64,000 bases of DNA from Limnomonas spitsbergensis (lineage: Eukaryota; Chlorophyta; Chlorophyceae; Chlamydomonadales). The stretch lies in NCBI GenBank assembly GCA_037349105.1, contig JAYJMM010000109.1, forward strand, positions 3,738,001 to 3,802,000. The letters are read 5' to 3'. This document shows positions 21,479 through 36,400 of the stretch, piece after piece; position 1 is the stretch's first letter; every line of letters starts with the position of its first letter. A model generated the notes under the pieces. It worked only from the letters and a program-made list of their open reading frames with translations, had not been told where the DNA came from and ran no database searches. A program made the position numbers and the translations under genes.

Positions 21479-24400
21479 ATGCGGCAGCAGCTGCTCCAGC
21501 TGCTCCTGCTGCTGACGTTGCAGCATTCCTGGCTTACACACAGCAGCAGCCCTGGCCCTGCAGCTGCAGGCTGCCATGCCCATTCTCCCGCCCTGTGCTC
21601 CGATCTTCAATCGCGAGTCAGTCGGCACTTGGAGGCCTCCGACACTAGGCGTGCCAATGCATGGAGCAGAGGGGCAGAGGCGGAAGGGGAGCAGGAGAAG
21701 CAGGTAAGCGTCATGCCGCGGCATCGCCCCCATGGGCAGCGATGCGCATGCTCCTCCCCAATCACTGCCCTCCTCTGTGATTTTTCATTTGAGCCATGCA
21801 ATAGCCTCTGAATAGGCCAGGCCATCTTGCCCAGCTGCGCCTTGAGCCAGTCCAGCTGGCCATTGCCGTGAGAGCACTGCTTTCTGCCCTCAAGGACATA
21901 TGAACAAGCATTCCTTCACAAATAACATGTAAACACAAATCTCCACTAAACCCTGAACAGATAAGCAAGGAGACGAGGTCCCGCATCTTGGCATCAGCCC
22001 CGGCCCAGATCCGCATAACACCGGTGTACCAGCTCCCAGACTCCATGACGTCCGCAAATCAGGCCCGCATGAAGCAGGTGGTGGCGGCCGCCATTCTCAC
22101 ACTTCAGATGTACATCCAGGTGAGTGTGAACGTCAGGACCCTCCCCCCCCCGGTGCTGATGCTATGGTCCATGATGAAGCGTCAGGCATGCGGATAGCTG
22201 CCACTTCCCGGTTCTGGTTTCGGGGTGGGGGGGGGGGTAGAATGAATAATAACGATGCTCATTACTCATCAGTGATTTGGGCTCAAGGTTGTCAGTGCTG
22301 CCTGCTGCAGGTGTTAGATGCGACGTTTGGGTGTTAATATCAGTGGGTGGGCCGCCACAGATACCGGTAGCGCACTTACTGTGGAAGTTCAGGCGCAGTG
22401 CAGTATTATTGGCGCGTACGTGGCAGTACATGCCCTAGTGGCACTACACAGGACCTTTGCTTACACTCTTTTGCTGCGTGAACCACACATGTGTGAACGC
22501 ACTGATATCAGGTCCCCAACCAGTGCAGGTGAAGCTCCCGACTGGCTCGGAGGGGCTCTTGGCGATGCCTTTGTCAGTCAACGAGACCTACTGCGACAGC
22601 CTCAAAGCTGCCAACATCACCTGCACGTGGGTACAAGGAACCACTCATTATTTCAGTGTGCTTCAGCTACAATTTAGCTACATCACGGCCTATGGCCGTG
22701 GAGGCCAGGTATAGCAAGCCCTACTGCCGGGGCCACCGGTCGTAGGCCAGTCAAGGTTTGGTCCCCATCGGCCCATTACTGGCCGCCCGGCGGCCCCCCG
22801 AAGGTGCTTTGGCACGTACTATAGTAAACACTGCAAGGACCCCCATCCTCCTGATAGCCCCCATGACTTTTACCTGTGACCCTCTGACCTCAGTCTTTGG
22901 TGGGGATCAGTCAATGCAAAGGGACCTGGAGCCCCTGAACTTTGAGTCCTCCCTGCCTCTGGCTGTAGGCGCACTGGACTGTACCCCACGTTCGGAACAG
23001 GTGTGACCCCCGAGGATGCCATATCGCCCTACTGTGGACCTGCTCTACTGGAGCCATCACACTTCATGGGGCAGGTGAAACGCTAGTGGGCTGCCTTTTG
23101 CACTGGTACAGCATGTGCAATGGTTTACTGCACATACTGCAACAGTTTACCGCACCAGTGTGTGACCTGGATACGTCGCACTCCCTGGTCTGACTTCATG
23201 AGGGGGCCCTGAGTTTAGCTTCAGGCGCCATGCTTGCCATGCTGTAGTGTCCAGTGTGTGCCTCCAGGGGGAGTAAGTATTGAGGTGATAGGGTGTGGGG
23301 AAAAATAGGATTTAGTGTGAAGCAAGTTGGGAAGTCAACTCCCAAAATGCCAGCCAATGCAGAACCAGCTGTTGTGCTACGACCTACTGTAGCACGACCT
23401 GTTGTTATGCCACCTGATGTTGCGCCACCTGCTGTAGTGCCACCTACTACTTACAGCTGTTGCGGTACAAGTTGCTGTGTTGCTTGATGTGTGTCACACC
23501 TGCTGCTTCTGTACTGGCTGTTGTTTTGCTGCCTGATGGGATGCTCAGTAAAGAACTGCTGGTGCCGGATGAATCGCCCTTGAGGTAGATGGTTGCCTGA
23601 ATCAGTGCCTTCGGCTGAATGAGTGGCTTTCTTAATCCATGCTCCAGCCTTCACAAATGTGTTACTCTCTCTTACTTCAGGACACATGGCTGACTGTTTG
23701 ATTCTGACACAAGTCAGCCTTGCTTTAAGTGCACGAGTGGCAGGCTAGGGTTCCCTGCCAGTCCTTGAGGGCCGCTCCTGCTCTTGCCTTGCCTCAGGCA
23801 TGTAATGTTGGAAGCAGCACACAATTCGTCGTGAAAAGCGGCGGCTGCAATACCAGCGTAGCAGGTATGTTGCCCATGCGAGGCAGGTTTGAGGGCTGCT
23901 GGAATTTTGGCGGGACTTGATTCAGGTGTTGGGTCATGGACTTTGGGGGTGGGCTTCTATGTTATTAAGTGTGATGGGTGGCTCACTAGCTTGAGACGTG
24001 GCATGAAAATAAATCCCTTTCCGTACCTGTACTTTTTTTGCAAACAATTATAACCATCACACAAATTGATGTAGACAAATTAAATTCTCGTTTCTGCTTG
24101 TAACCAAATTTCTTGGCACATCTGTGCTGCTTCAACCCGCTGCTTGCTGCGACTGACTGCTTGCTGCTGCCTGCTGCCTGCTTGCTGTTGCCTGCTGCTA
24201 CTGACTGTTGCTTTCTGCTTCTGTGCTTGCATCCCCCAGGCACATCCCCAGGAGAACAGACCGACCTCTTCCTCTACATTACAAGCAACACAATGTTCTG
24301 TGCTGGCATCTCAACAGTCGCATATGCTCTCCCCTGCTTTTTCGAAGCAAACACTAACCGTCCGGTGAGCCTGAGCCTGGTGACATTATGGGAGGATCAA

Positions 24401-27400
24401 AAATGTGCAACAATCAGTGCTGTGCAATTGCACCGTAATTCAGAATTTGTGTTGGTAATTACGGTCTCTTTCTGGTATAAATAGCTGGATTTGCCTATAA
24501 ATTACAGTGCTGAAACTCAGCTACGAAATTTAGCCACCGAAAGGACTGTAATCGGCACAAGACTGGCAACAATGCAGCACCCTGCAACAGTAGGGCTTGA
24601 TCGGCGCGGTTGTTGGTCAGGGAACACACGCCACTGCCCAGGCATCAGGCTGGCATGGCTTCACCATTGTGTTGTTGTACACCGGCCTGTTGTGCACCAC
24701 TGCACCAGCTGTTGTACACCAGCAGTTGTACTCCAGCATGCTGTACACCAGCCTGTTGTACACCTGCAATCCAACATGGATTCATGATCCGTACCTGTGG
24801 TAGGTTTCAATTTGACCACAGGACTGAACCTGTTAGCATTATCAATCTCTGTCTATCCTGACACTGCTGGTCATATCTGGTGACTGGTCTGGTCTCTCTC
24901 TATCTCTATCTCACTATGTTTTTCGCCCAGGGTCTGCATAGAAACACAGTGCTTAGGGCCTGCATGGTTTGTGCGGTCTGTCGGTGCCATGATGGGCATG
25001 TCGTCCATGTCACAATACCCCATGCAACATGTGTGTTGTATGGCCTACCCCCCCCCTGATGAATAGGTCATATCGCTGCTGAACTGGTGTCCGGGAGCAG
25101 GGGGCACACTGACGGATGAAAACCTCGTCGCAATCGCCGTCCATGAGGCCACCCACAGCATCGTGAGTTGGAATGTATGGGCTCTACTGGCATGCCGGGT
25201 TGTGCAGCATATCTTGAAATGTTAGGACAATACAGCTTGATTGGGGGGGGTAATTATCTTATTTTTTGTGCTCCTTGCATTGCAACACCTCATATCCTGT
25301 GAACCTCTCAGGGCTTCTCCGGCTCATTGTACGATTTGTACATCGAATCGAGCGGCAACCAGGTGGGTGCAAGGCAGTACCGGGCTGTCAGAGTGTGGAG
25401 GTCGTTTGAAATATATTTGAACCCTGGAGTTTAAATAAAGAGGACCTCACATTTGACCAAAGTATGGCTTGCGGTTACCAGAAGAGGGGCTCCTTGCATT
25501 CTTTCAAAGTTCACCTTGAAATCATATTGAGCATTTGAACTGTTAAGTGCAGGTCTCTCCTGAGGAGTGTCACCTTCCTTTCTTGGGTATTTAGGCTTGG
25601 CTGGCATATCGTGGATATGGCCCAAGCTCAGCTTTTGCTCTGCAGTGAAAGGCCTACCGATCCTGGAGAGGATGACTGCACTGGCAACACTCACGGGGTT
25701 GCTCCATTGCTCCATGCCACTCCATGACTGAGGCTGGCCTCCCTGGAGCACTGGCCTGTCTCTGTTACTCTGTCTCACTCGTGAAGGCCTACCGATCCTG
25801 GAAGGGGTGGATGCATTAGCACACGGGGTTGCTACATTGCACATGGGGTAGCTACATCGCTATGCCCAATTGATGCTGCCCTCTCTCAGGAGCACTGGCC
25901 AGTGCATGCCACTTTTTTCTGTGTGAGGTTTTGCTCCAGCTGGTCGGCAGTCAATGTGGTATTTCCAAATGCACCCGAGGAATGACTGGTCACATTCAAC
26001 TTAATATGGTATGCGGATCACAGGTGGGGAGGGCAGCCATTGTGGCTAATGTACCTGCATCGGCCTCCTCGACGCTTCGGAACAACTTCAGCCTCGTTAT
26101 ATCCCCGACGGTGCTACAAGAGGTATGTATGTTGCAGATCTTGATGTTGGAGATCTATGATGTCAGGTTTGCTCAATGCTGCAGTGACTCCTGGTGTTGC
26201 CTGCTGTGGCGGTAGCCCATTCAGATGCGTGTTTGTGTCATCATAGCCCACGTCAGCTTCCATAATTCGTCTTCTCCCTACATTATTGCAGTCTTATCCC
26301 CCCTCATCGCTGCCTCCTCCCACCTTATTGCAGTCTTCTCCCTGTCCCTCACTGCTGCCTCCTCCCTCTGCACTATTCTCATGTCGCAGGTCAGATCCCA
26401 GTTTGGGTGCAGTACACTTGCTGGCGCAGCACTCGAGGTATGGACATGTACTGCCCGACAACATAACCTTCAACCAATGTGACTAAATGTTAGTTAGTTT
26501 ATTTAGTTTTGAATGGTGTAGTGGTATCTTAACATTACACTGCTCCCTTGGGCAGGATGGGCCCATATTATGCTTGTTCTTATGCTGTAAGGATATCAAC
26601 AGCATTCACATTTCACATGCCCGACATCTGTGTGACCCCCCTAACACAAGTCATTCGCATGGTCCACACCCTACTTTTTTGAAATTTCCGAAGCAAAAAA
26701 TGGTCCTACACGAGACTAGCTAAATTTATAATATTTGTATCATTAACTTGGATTTGTATCACGAATCCATCACTTGCCCTCACCTGTCTCCCCCGCTATG
26801 CATGCATGTGTTCAGGACCAAGGCGGCAGTGGCAGTGCAGGCTCACACTGGGAGTACGAGCTGTTCCAGGTGACTGTTCCATGATAGCACGCGTAGAGCG
26901 TATTCCACCCCTGGTATTAAACCTGCACAACATAATCCTGCCTCCTGCCCCACCACATATCCCACCTTCTTCTGCTATCCATTCCTAGGGGGACCTGATG
27001 ATATCAACAGGATCAGCAGACGCCGGCAGCCCGCGCTTATCCCGCGTGACTCTGGCGCTCATGCAGGACACTGGGTGGTGAGTCAGCGTGGGTGTGCAAG
27101 GCATGTAGATAGCGTGGGTGTGCAAGGCATGTAGACAGCGTGGGTGTGCAAGGCATGTAGACAGCGTGGGTGTGCAAGGCATGTAGACAGCGTGGGTGTG
27201 CAAGGCATGTAGACAGCGTGGGTGTGCAAGGCATGTAGACAGCGTGGGTGTGCAGGGCATGTAGACAGCGTGGGTGTGCAGGGCATGTAGACAGCATGGG
27301 TGTGCAGGGCATGTAGACAGCGTGGGTGTGCAAGGCATGTAGACAGCGTGGGTGTGCAGGGCATGTAGACAGCGTGGGTGTGCAGGGCATGTAGACAGCG

Positions 27401-30400
27401 TGGGTGTGCAAGGCATGTAGACAGCGTGGGTGTGCAAGGCATGTAGACAGCGTGGGTGTGCAAGGCATGTAGACAGCGTGGGTGTGCAGGGCATGTAGAC
27501 AGCGTGGGTGTGCAAGGCATGTAGACAGCGTGGGTGTGCAGGGCATGTAGACAGCATGGGTGTGCAAGGCATGTAGATAGCGTGGGTGTGCAAGGCATGT
27601 AGACAGCGTGGGTGTGCAAGGCATGTAGACAGCGTGGGTGTGCAAGGCATGTAGACAGCGTGGGTGTGCAAGGCATGTAGACAGCGTGGGTGTGCAAGGC
27701 ATGTAGACAGCGTGGGTGTGCAGGGCATGTAGACAGCGTGGGTGTGCAGGGCATGTAGACAGCGTGGGTGTGCAAGGCATGTAGACAGCGTGGGTGTGCA
27801 AGGCATGTAGACAGCGTGGGTGTGCAAGGCATGTAGACAGCGTGGGTGTGCAGGGCATGTAGACAGCATGGGTGTGCAAGGCATGTAGACAGCGTGGGTG
27901 TGCAGGGCATGTAGACAGCGTGGGTGTGCAAGGCATGTAGACAGCGTGGGTGTGCAAGGCATGTAGACAGCGTGGGTGTGCAAGGCATGTAGATAGCGTG
28001 GGTGTGCAAGGCATGTAGACAGCATGGGTGTGCAAGGCATGTAGACAGCGTGGGTGTGCAGGGCATGTAGACAGCGTGGGTGTGCAAGGCATGTAGACAG
28101 CGTGGCTGACAAGGCATGTAGACAGCGTGGGTGTGCAGGGCATGTAGACAGCGTGGGTGTGCAAGGCATGTAGACAGCGTGGGTGTGCAAGGCATGTAGA
28201 CAGCGTGGGTGTGCAAGGCATGTAGATAGCGTGGGTGTGCAAGGCATGTAGACAGCGTGGGTGTGCAAGGCATGTAGACAGCGTGGGTGTGCAAGGCATG
28301 TAGACAGCGTGGGTGTGCAAGGCATGTAGATAGCGTGGGTGTGCAAGGCATGTAGACAGCGTGGGTGTGCAAGGCATGTAGACAGCGTGGGTGTGCAAGG
28401 CATGTAGACAGCGTGGGTGTGCAGGGCATGTAGACAGCGTGGGTGTGCAAGGCATGTAGACAGCGTGGGTGTGCAAGGCATGTAGACAGCGTGGGTGTGC
28501 AGGGCATGTAGACAGCGTGGGTGTGCAAGGCATGTAGACAGCGTGGGTGTGCAAGGCATGTAGACAGCGTGGGTGTGCAAGGCATGTAGACAGCGTGGGT
28601 GTGCAAGGCATGTAGACAGCGTGGGTGTGCAGGGCATGTAGACAGCGTGGGTGTGCAGGGCATGTAGACAGCGTGGGTGTGCAAGGCATGTAGATAGCGT
28701 GGGTGTGCAAGGCATGTAGACAGCGTGGGTGTGCAAGGCATGTAGACAGCGTGGGTGTGCAAGGCATGTAGACAGCGTGGGTGTGCAGGGCATGTAGACA
28801 GCGTGGGTGTACAAGGCATGTAGACAGCGTGGGTGTGCAGGGCATGTAGACAGCGTGGGTGTGCAGGGCATGTAGACAGCGTGGGTGTGCAAGGCATGTA
28901 GACAGCGTGGGTGTGCAAGGCATGTAGACAGCGTGGGTGTGCAAGGCATGTAGACAGCGTGGGTGTGCAAGGCATGTAGACAGCGTGGGTGTGCAAGGCA
29001 TGTAGACAGCGTGGGTGTGCAGGGCATGTAGACAGCGTGGGTGTGCAAGGCATGTAGACAGCATGGGTGTGCAAGGCATGTAGACAGCGTGGGTGTGCAA
29101 GGCATGTAGACAGCGTGGGTGTGCAAGGCATGTAGACAGCGTGGGTGTGCAAGGCATGTAGACAGCGTGGGTGTGCAGGGCATGTAGACAGCGTGGGTGT
29201 GCAGGGCATGTAGACAGCGTGGGTGTGCAGGGCATGTAGACAGCGTGGGTGTGCAGGGCATGTAGACAGCGTGGGTGTGCAAGGCATGTAGACAGCGTGG
29301 GTGTGCAGGGCATGTAGACAGCGTGGGTGTGCAGGGCATGTAGACAGCGTGGGTGTGCAGGGCATGTAGACAGCGTGGGTGTGCAGGGCATGTAGACAGC
29401 GTGGGTGTGCAAGGCATGTAGACAGCGTGGGTGTGCAGGGCATGTAGACAGCGTGGGTGTGCAAGGCATGTAGACAGCGTGGGTGTGCAAGGCATGTAGA
29501 CAGCGTGGGTGTGCAAGGCATGTAGACAGCGTGGGTGTGCAAGGCATGTAGACAGCGTGGGTGTGCAGGGCATGTAGACAGCGTGGGTGTGCAAGGCATG
29601 TAGACAGCGTGGGTGTGCAAGGCATGTAGACAGCGTGGGTGTGCAAGGCATGTAGACAGCGTGGGTGTGCAAGGCATGTAGACAGCGTGGGTGTGCAGGG
29701 CATGTAGACAGCGTGGGTGTGCAAGGCATGTAGACAGCGTGGGTGTGCAAGGCATGTAGACAGCGTGGGTGTGCAAGGCATGTAGACAGCGTGGGTGTGC
29801 AAGGCATGTAGACAGCGTGGGTGTGCAAGGCATGTAGACAGCGTGGGTGTGCAAGGCATGTAGACAGCGTGGGTGTGCAAGGCATGTAGACAGCGTGGGT
29901 GTGCAAGGCATGTAGACAGCGTGGGTGTGCAAGGCATGTAGACAGCGTGGGTGTGCAAGGCATGTAGACAGCATGGGTGTGCAGGCATGTAGACAGCGTG
30001 GGTGTGCAAGGCATGTAGACAGCGTGGGTGTGCAGGGCATGTAGACAGCGTGGGTGTGCAGGGCATGTAGACAGCGTGGGTGTGCAAGGCATGTAGACAG
30101 CGTGGGTGTGCAAGGCATGTAGACAGCGTGGGTGTGCAAGGCATGTAGACAGCGTGGGTGTGCAGGGCATGTAGACAGCGTGGGTGTGCAAGGCATGTAG
30201 ACAGCGTGGGTGTGCAAGGCATGTAGACAGCGTGGGTGTGCAAGGCATGTAGACAGCGTGGGTGTGCAAGGCATGTAGACAGCGTGGGTGTGCAGGGCAT
30301 GTAGACAGCGTGGGTGTGCAGGCATGTAGACAGCGTGGGTGTGCAGGGCATGTAGACAGCGTGGGTGTGCAGGGCATGTAGACAGCGTGGGTGTGCAAGG

Positions 30401-33400
30401 CATGTAGACAGCGTGGGTGTGCAGGGCATGTAGACAGCGTGGGTGTGCAGGGCATGTAGACAGCGTGGGTGTGCAGGGCATGTAGACAGCGTGGGTGTGC
30501 AGGGCATGTAGACAGCGTGGGTGTGCAAGGCATGTAGACAGCGTGGGTGTGCAGGGCATGTAGACAGCGTGGGTGTGCAAGGCATGTAGACAGCGTGGGT
30601 GTGCAAGGCATGTAGACAGCGTGGGTGTGCAAGGCATGTAGACAGCGTGGGTGTGCAGGGCATGTAGACAGCGTGGGTGTGCAGGCATGTAGATAGCGTG
30701 GGTGTGCAAGGCATGTAGACAGCGTGGGTGTGCAGGGCATGTAGACAGCGTGGGTGTGCAGGGCATGTAGACAGCGTGGGTGTGCAAGGCATGTAGACAG
30801 CGTGGGTGTGCAAGGCATGTAGACAGCGTGGGTGTGCAGGGCATGTAGACAGCGTGGGTGTGCAGGGCATGTAGACAGCGTGGGTGTGCAAGGCATGTAG
30901 ACAGGATGGGTGTGCAGGGCATGTAGACAGCGTGGGTGTGCAGGGCATGTAGACAGCGTGGGTGTGCAGGGCATGTAGACAGCGTGGGTGTGCAAGGCAT
31001 GTAGACAGGATGGGTGTGCAAGGCATGTAGACAGCGTGGGTGTGCAAGGCATGTAGACAGCGTGGGTGTGCAGGGCATGTAGACAGCGTGGGTGTGCAAG
31101 GCATGTAGACAGCGTGGGTGTGCAGGGCATGTAGACAGCGTGGGTGTGCAGGGCATGTAGACAGCGTGGGTGTGCAGGGCATGTAGACAGCATGGGTGTG
31201 CAAGGCATGTAGACAGCGTGGGTGTGCAAGGCATGTAGACAGCGTGGGTGTGCAAGGCATGTAGACAGCATGGGTGTGCAAGGCATGTAGTCAGCGTGGG
31301 TGTGCAGGGCATGTAGACAGCGTGGGTGTGCAAGGCATGTAGACAGCGTGGGTGTGCAAGGCATGTAGACAGCATGGGTGTGCAAGGCATGTAGACAGCG
31401 TGGGTGTGCAAGGCATGTAGACAGCGTGGGTGTGCAAGGCATGTAGACAGCGTGGGTGTGCAGGGCATGTAGACAGCGTGGGTGTGCAGGGCATGTAGAC
31501 AGCGTGGGTGTGCAAGGCATGTAGACAGCGTGGGTGTGCAGGGCATGTAGACAGCGTGGGTGTGCAGGGCATGTAGACAGCGTGGGTGTACAAGGCATGT
31601 AGACAGCGTGGGTGTGCAAGGCATGTAGACAGCGTGGGTGTGCAGGGCATGTAGACAGCGTGGGTGTGCAGGGCATGTAGACAGCATGGGTGTGCAGGGC
31701 ATGTAGACAGCGTGGGTGTGCAAGGCATGTAGACAGCGTGGGTGTGCAGGGCATGTAGACAGCATGGGTGTGCAAGGCATGTAGACAGGATGGGTGTGCA
31801 AGGCATGTAGACAGGATGGGTGTGCAAGGCATGTAGACAGGATGGGTGTGCAAGGCATGTAGACAGGATGGGTGTGCAAGGCATGTAGACAGCGTGGGTG
31901 TGCAGGGCATGTAGACAGCGTGGGTGTGCAGGGCATGTAGACAGCGTGGGTGTGCAAGGCATGTAGACAGCGTGGGTGTGCAAGGCATGTAGACAGCGTG
32001 GGTGTGCAGGGCATGTAGACAGCGTGGGTGTGCAGGGCATGTAGACAGCGTGGGTGTGCAAGGCATGTAGACAGGATGGGTGTGCAGGGCATGTAGACAG
32101 CGTGGGTGTGCAGGGCATGTAGACAGCGTGGGTGTGCAGGGCATGTAGACAGCATGGGTGTGCAAGGCATGTAGACAGCGTGGGTGTGCAAGGCATGTAG
32201 ACAGCGTGGGTGTGCAGGGCATGTAGACAGCGTGGGTGTGCAGGGCATGTAGACAGCGTGGGTGTGCAGGGCATGTAGATAGCGTGGGTGTGCAGGGCAT
32301 GTAGACAGCGTGGGTGTGCAAGGCATGTAGACAGCATGGGTGTGCAAGGCATGTAGACAGCGTGGGTGTGCAAGGCATGTAGACAGCGTGGGTGTGCAAG
32401 GCATGTAGACAGCATGGGTGTGCAAGGCATGTAGACAGCGTGGGTGTGCAGGGCATGTAGACAGCGTGGCTGACAAGGCATGTAGACAGCGTGGGTGTGC
32501 AGGGCATGTAGACAGCGTGGCTGACAAGGCATCTAGGCAGAGCGGTTGTGCAAGGCATGTAGACAGCGTGGGTGTGCAAGGCATGTAGATAGCGTGGCTG
32601 ACAAGGCATCTAGGCAGAGCGGGTGTGCAGGGCAACCACTGGGTGTGAAGGGCATAAGACACTGGGTGGCGAGTGCTGATGGTGTGTGCAGGATGCTGGG
32701 TGATGATTGTGGGTGGGCGTGCAGGGCATCTGGCCAGGGGGGATGTGCACTGGTGCAAAGCATTCAGACAGGGTGGTTTTGTAAGGCATCTAGTAAGAGC
32801 GGGTGTGCAAGGCATCTCCTGGGTATGCAGGCTAGTTGACATGGGTAGGTGAGTCAGGGTGGACCTGTCTAGCATTGAGGTAGGGTGGGTGGGCAATGCA
32901 CAAGACATGTTTAGGGTCCAGAAGTTGCTTTATTTGCCTAGGCAATGACAACAATGCTTGTTTCCCTAGAACCGTCAGCACAATATCCTCTTACTCGTTT
33001 GGAAAGCAGAGAGCCACCTGCTGCTGCCTGCCCTGTCTGATGAATGTCCTGGCGTTTCCTGCTCGCAGGTACGTGGTCAACTGGACCGCATCATCGTACC
33101 TAGACTGGGGACGCAAAGAGGGCTGTGACATGGCTCAGATGACGAGCACGGCATATCGAAACGCCTACCCCAGTGAGACGAGAGGGGGCACCAGTAGGGG
33201 CGCGATGGGGGATATTGATGGCACGGTGCGAGAGTGGTGTGTCTTTGAGCATGGAGGGGGCCTGTGCGGGCAGAGCTGCTCTGCGGTCTTGTTCATTTTT
33301 GAGAGAGGGATTGCCGTCAGGTGCTGCTCTGATCAACCTGCATCCTTCTCTTACCAGCAAGGCCTGAGAACACATCCTGGATGTTGAATAGTCGTTGGCT

Positions 33401-36400
33401 ATGAAGAGTCCCTTATCTCCATTGCACCCCTGTCTTCACAGACCAGCCTTACTTCTGCAGTGGCCCTGCCTCAAGTACCATCAACGACAGCTCGCTCGTC
33501 TACTGCACCTTCAACGGCTTGTCCCAGGTGTGGCCCCTTACGAGCATCGTGCCTGCTTGGACATTTACAGCTCGTTTCTGGAATGGAATGAATGTGCAAG
33601 CACGTAAGATTAAAGTAATTCCCTCACGTATATCCGGACAGCTTGGATATCTCTGACAGGAGAGCCATGCCAGGGAATGCATATTGTTTTGCTAGGGCGC
33701 TGGCCATTTCCTCTGAGCATCAATTTGGCTTTGCTGCTTGCACCTCCTTAAGGCACCCAGCAGGAGGTCAGGAACACTCCCCCCGTGCTTCTGTGCTGCA
33801 GGCGATTTGTGTCTCAAAACAGAATTTCGCAGTGGCAGGCATGTTGTACACCCTGCCAGGATCAACCTCTGCAGGAGTGCCCGTCTCGGCTAACACGTGC
33901 ATCTCTCCGGCCTTCTACACAAACACAGGCTCAGGTGCGGGGAGCCATCAGGCGCAGCCTTTCCCTCCATAGGGTTTTTTTTGGTTTTTGGGTATATGTG
34001 ATATGCTTTAATTAACCAGGCTTGAACCACATACAAAAGCATACCAAACCACCTGGACTGCTAACAGGACTGTTGGAGGAATGTCACAATGGATCCTGCA
34101 TCGACCTTGCCCCTCCTCCGCTGCCGCCCGCGCCGCGCCATGCCTCATGATCAGGACCTACTGACCCGCTGTTTTTCTCCTGTTCCTCTTTGCACTGCAC
34201 ACCCCTCCATACCTTCGTCATGCCATAACAACCGGCTTCCCTGCTGCCCTCCCTTTCTGCAGCCAGTCTCGATCAGCTGGGTGTCACAGTCCTGGGATGG
34301 GGCCTCGGCAGCACCTCGCGCTGCTTCCTTGCCAATTTTCCAATTTCATCTCCTACTGACGGCTTATTGCTGAGCGTGGTGGGTTGATGAGTCTGCTGCC
34401 GGGATGCATTTGTCTTAGCTTCAGGACCGTGGCACTCTACTACTCATAGCCTCAATCCTTCTTTCCTTGTGGACCTCTAGGCACAAGCCTGGCAGCAAAT
34501 GAAGGCTAAATCCAGGTAGCATCCACTGGACTGCTGCTTGGGTCCCCATAGGGTTCTTGGCACACACATGGCCATCACATGAGGGGATGCCCTGGCTTTT
34601 GTAGAGGATGTGGCAGATATTGTTGAGGCGTAGACGTTTCAGAGGCCGGGGCTTCCTTTGACCGACCTTATTCCCAGCTTTTTGTGTGTCCCTTGACTTT
34701 ATATCTCCTTTTTCTTGTTTTTCAGATCCTCTGGCCAGCATCTTTGTTTATTTTCTCCCGACTGATTAGTTGGGCGCCTACGCAGCCGAGCCTTTTGAGC
34801 CGGGCCCAGAGGTGTAACGTCATTGTCATGACCATCACATGGCCACATTGTTGCTGCAACCTGCCAAAATATATGTCTTTTTAGCAGGGTCCAGAGGTGT
34901 ATGGAGCATGTAATGTCATTGACCTGCTAGAAGGCATGAAGCCAAGGTAGAGCATTGGATTCCTTGAAGGCACCGCGGGGATTCCTAAATGTTTTCCTTT
35001 CTTTTCTTCGTGATTGCCAAACCACACCTTTCTCCCAGCACCTGCCTGCTCTGCTCATCTGCATGAACCCTCCTTGCGCATGCCCTGCATGTAGGTGGAC
35101 ATCCCCACTGCCGGCACGTGCTGGATCTCATCATGTGATGCAAGCGGCGCTCTGTACCTCACTATTAAGGGAGTCACTGCGCCTTGCCCAGCAGGTAGGC
35201 CATGCTGGCAGGGGAGTGATCAGTGGTGATGGCACGCTAGGTAGCGATGGCAGGTCAGAAGAGTGATGGCACGTTAGTTAGTGATGACAGGCCAGAAGAG
35301 TGATGGCACGCTAGTTAGTGATGACATGTCAGAAGATTGGCCACGTGATATGTAGTGATGACATACCATACGAGTGATGACATGCTAGGTAGTGATAGCA
35401 GGCCAGAAGAGTGGTGGACACTGGGGGTGATGGCAGGTCAGAAGAGTGATGAGATGCTAGGTAGTGATGACATGTGAGAAGAGTGACATCACACTATGAC
35501 GTGATGGCAGGCCAGAAGAGTGATGGCACGCTAGGAATTTACCAATACTTTCAGATGGACAGCTAAGCCTGTGGTGAAGTTAGCAGTGTCACCTCTTCTC
35601 ACACTCACACAAACTAAAACTCAGGATAGCGTTCTACAGGTTACGGGCTCTAGACTCAAACAAAGTGAATCGCATCCTAGAGGAGGTGCCTGCGATAGTC
35701 TTGTGGAACCCCGCGGTTTTTAAATGTGTGAAGCGAAATGTGGCCTGCCCTGCCCGTAGGAGGCAGCGTTGCCCTGAGCAGCATCAACCCCGCTGTCACC
35801 AATGGCTCCCTGGTCTGCCCCAAGAGCTCCATCAGCTACTGCAGGTGCGCCATTCGCGTTGTGTGCAGCCCCGCGGCTGCAGGGTTTTGTGGGGTTAGCG
35901 AGGTTTGGCTGCCAGCTCTTGCGTGGTGAGTCACATGCGCAATGCATGCCGAAACCATGCCGAAACCATGCCCCCAAACCCAGAATTTAAGCTAGAAAGC
36001 TGTGGCTTGGACGGGAAGATGACGCCCTGCTGGGAACCATGATTTGTATGAACTATGTAGGCAAGATCTGGTGCATAGCAACAAGATCCGGTGGAGCTGC
36101 CACATGAAGCACTTAAAACTGTGACACCCTGTGCCTGCAGGACGCTGCGGTGCAATCCCGCCTGTGACCCAGTCGGTGCCATCTGCTTTGAGGGCGCCTG
36201 CATCTGTCGGCTGGGGTATGGTGGGGCAGGCTGCTCGGTGTCCCTGTTTATCTCCTCTAGCAGCTCCGGCAGTGATCCCTCCTCCTCCAAAGCACTGGTC
36301 ATTGGGCTGGCAGTGGGCTTATCTGTGGGGGGCGTTTTGCTGGTTGCGGGCCTGCTGGTGTTCATGATTTTTCGCAAGAGGAGGCTGAGCACCAGCCCCA

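Noticed and set aside
22831..23006. Possible metalloprotease exon in the region reading FTCDPLTSVFGGDQS
   Set aside because: Exons 3 and 4 join in phase with CTW followed by ACNVGSS, and no acceptor/donor pair inserts this frame cleanly.
27085..32640. CRISPR-like array
   Set aside because: Units are contiguous with no spacers, the host is a eukaryotic intron, and the repeat is a simple minisatellite.
26985..32908. Three giant overlapping minus-strand ORFs (1,414, 1,874 and 1,941 codons) with 26-residue repeats
   Set aside because: They are the three frames of the 26-bp minisatellite, which has no minus-strand stop. The array is intronic to the plus-strand metalloprotease and the frames have no unique domain.
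34021..34154. Possible metalloprotease exon (LNHIQKHTKPPGLL ... CHNGSCIDLAP)
   Set aside because: It has an acceptor but no usable donor before an in-frame stop, and the exons at 33934 and 34263 join in phase without it. It could be a decoy or alternative terminal exon; cDNA would tell.
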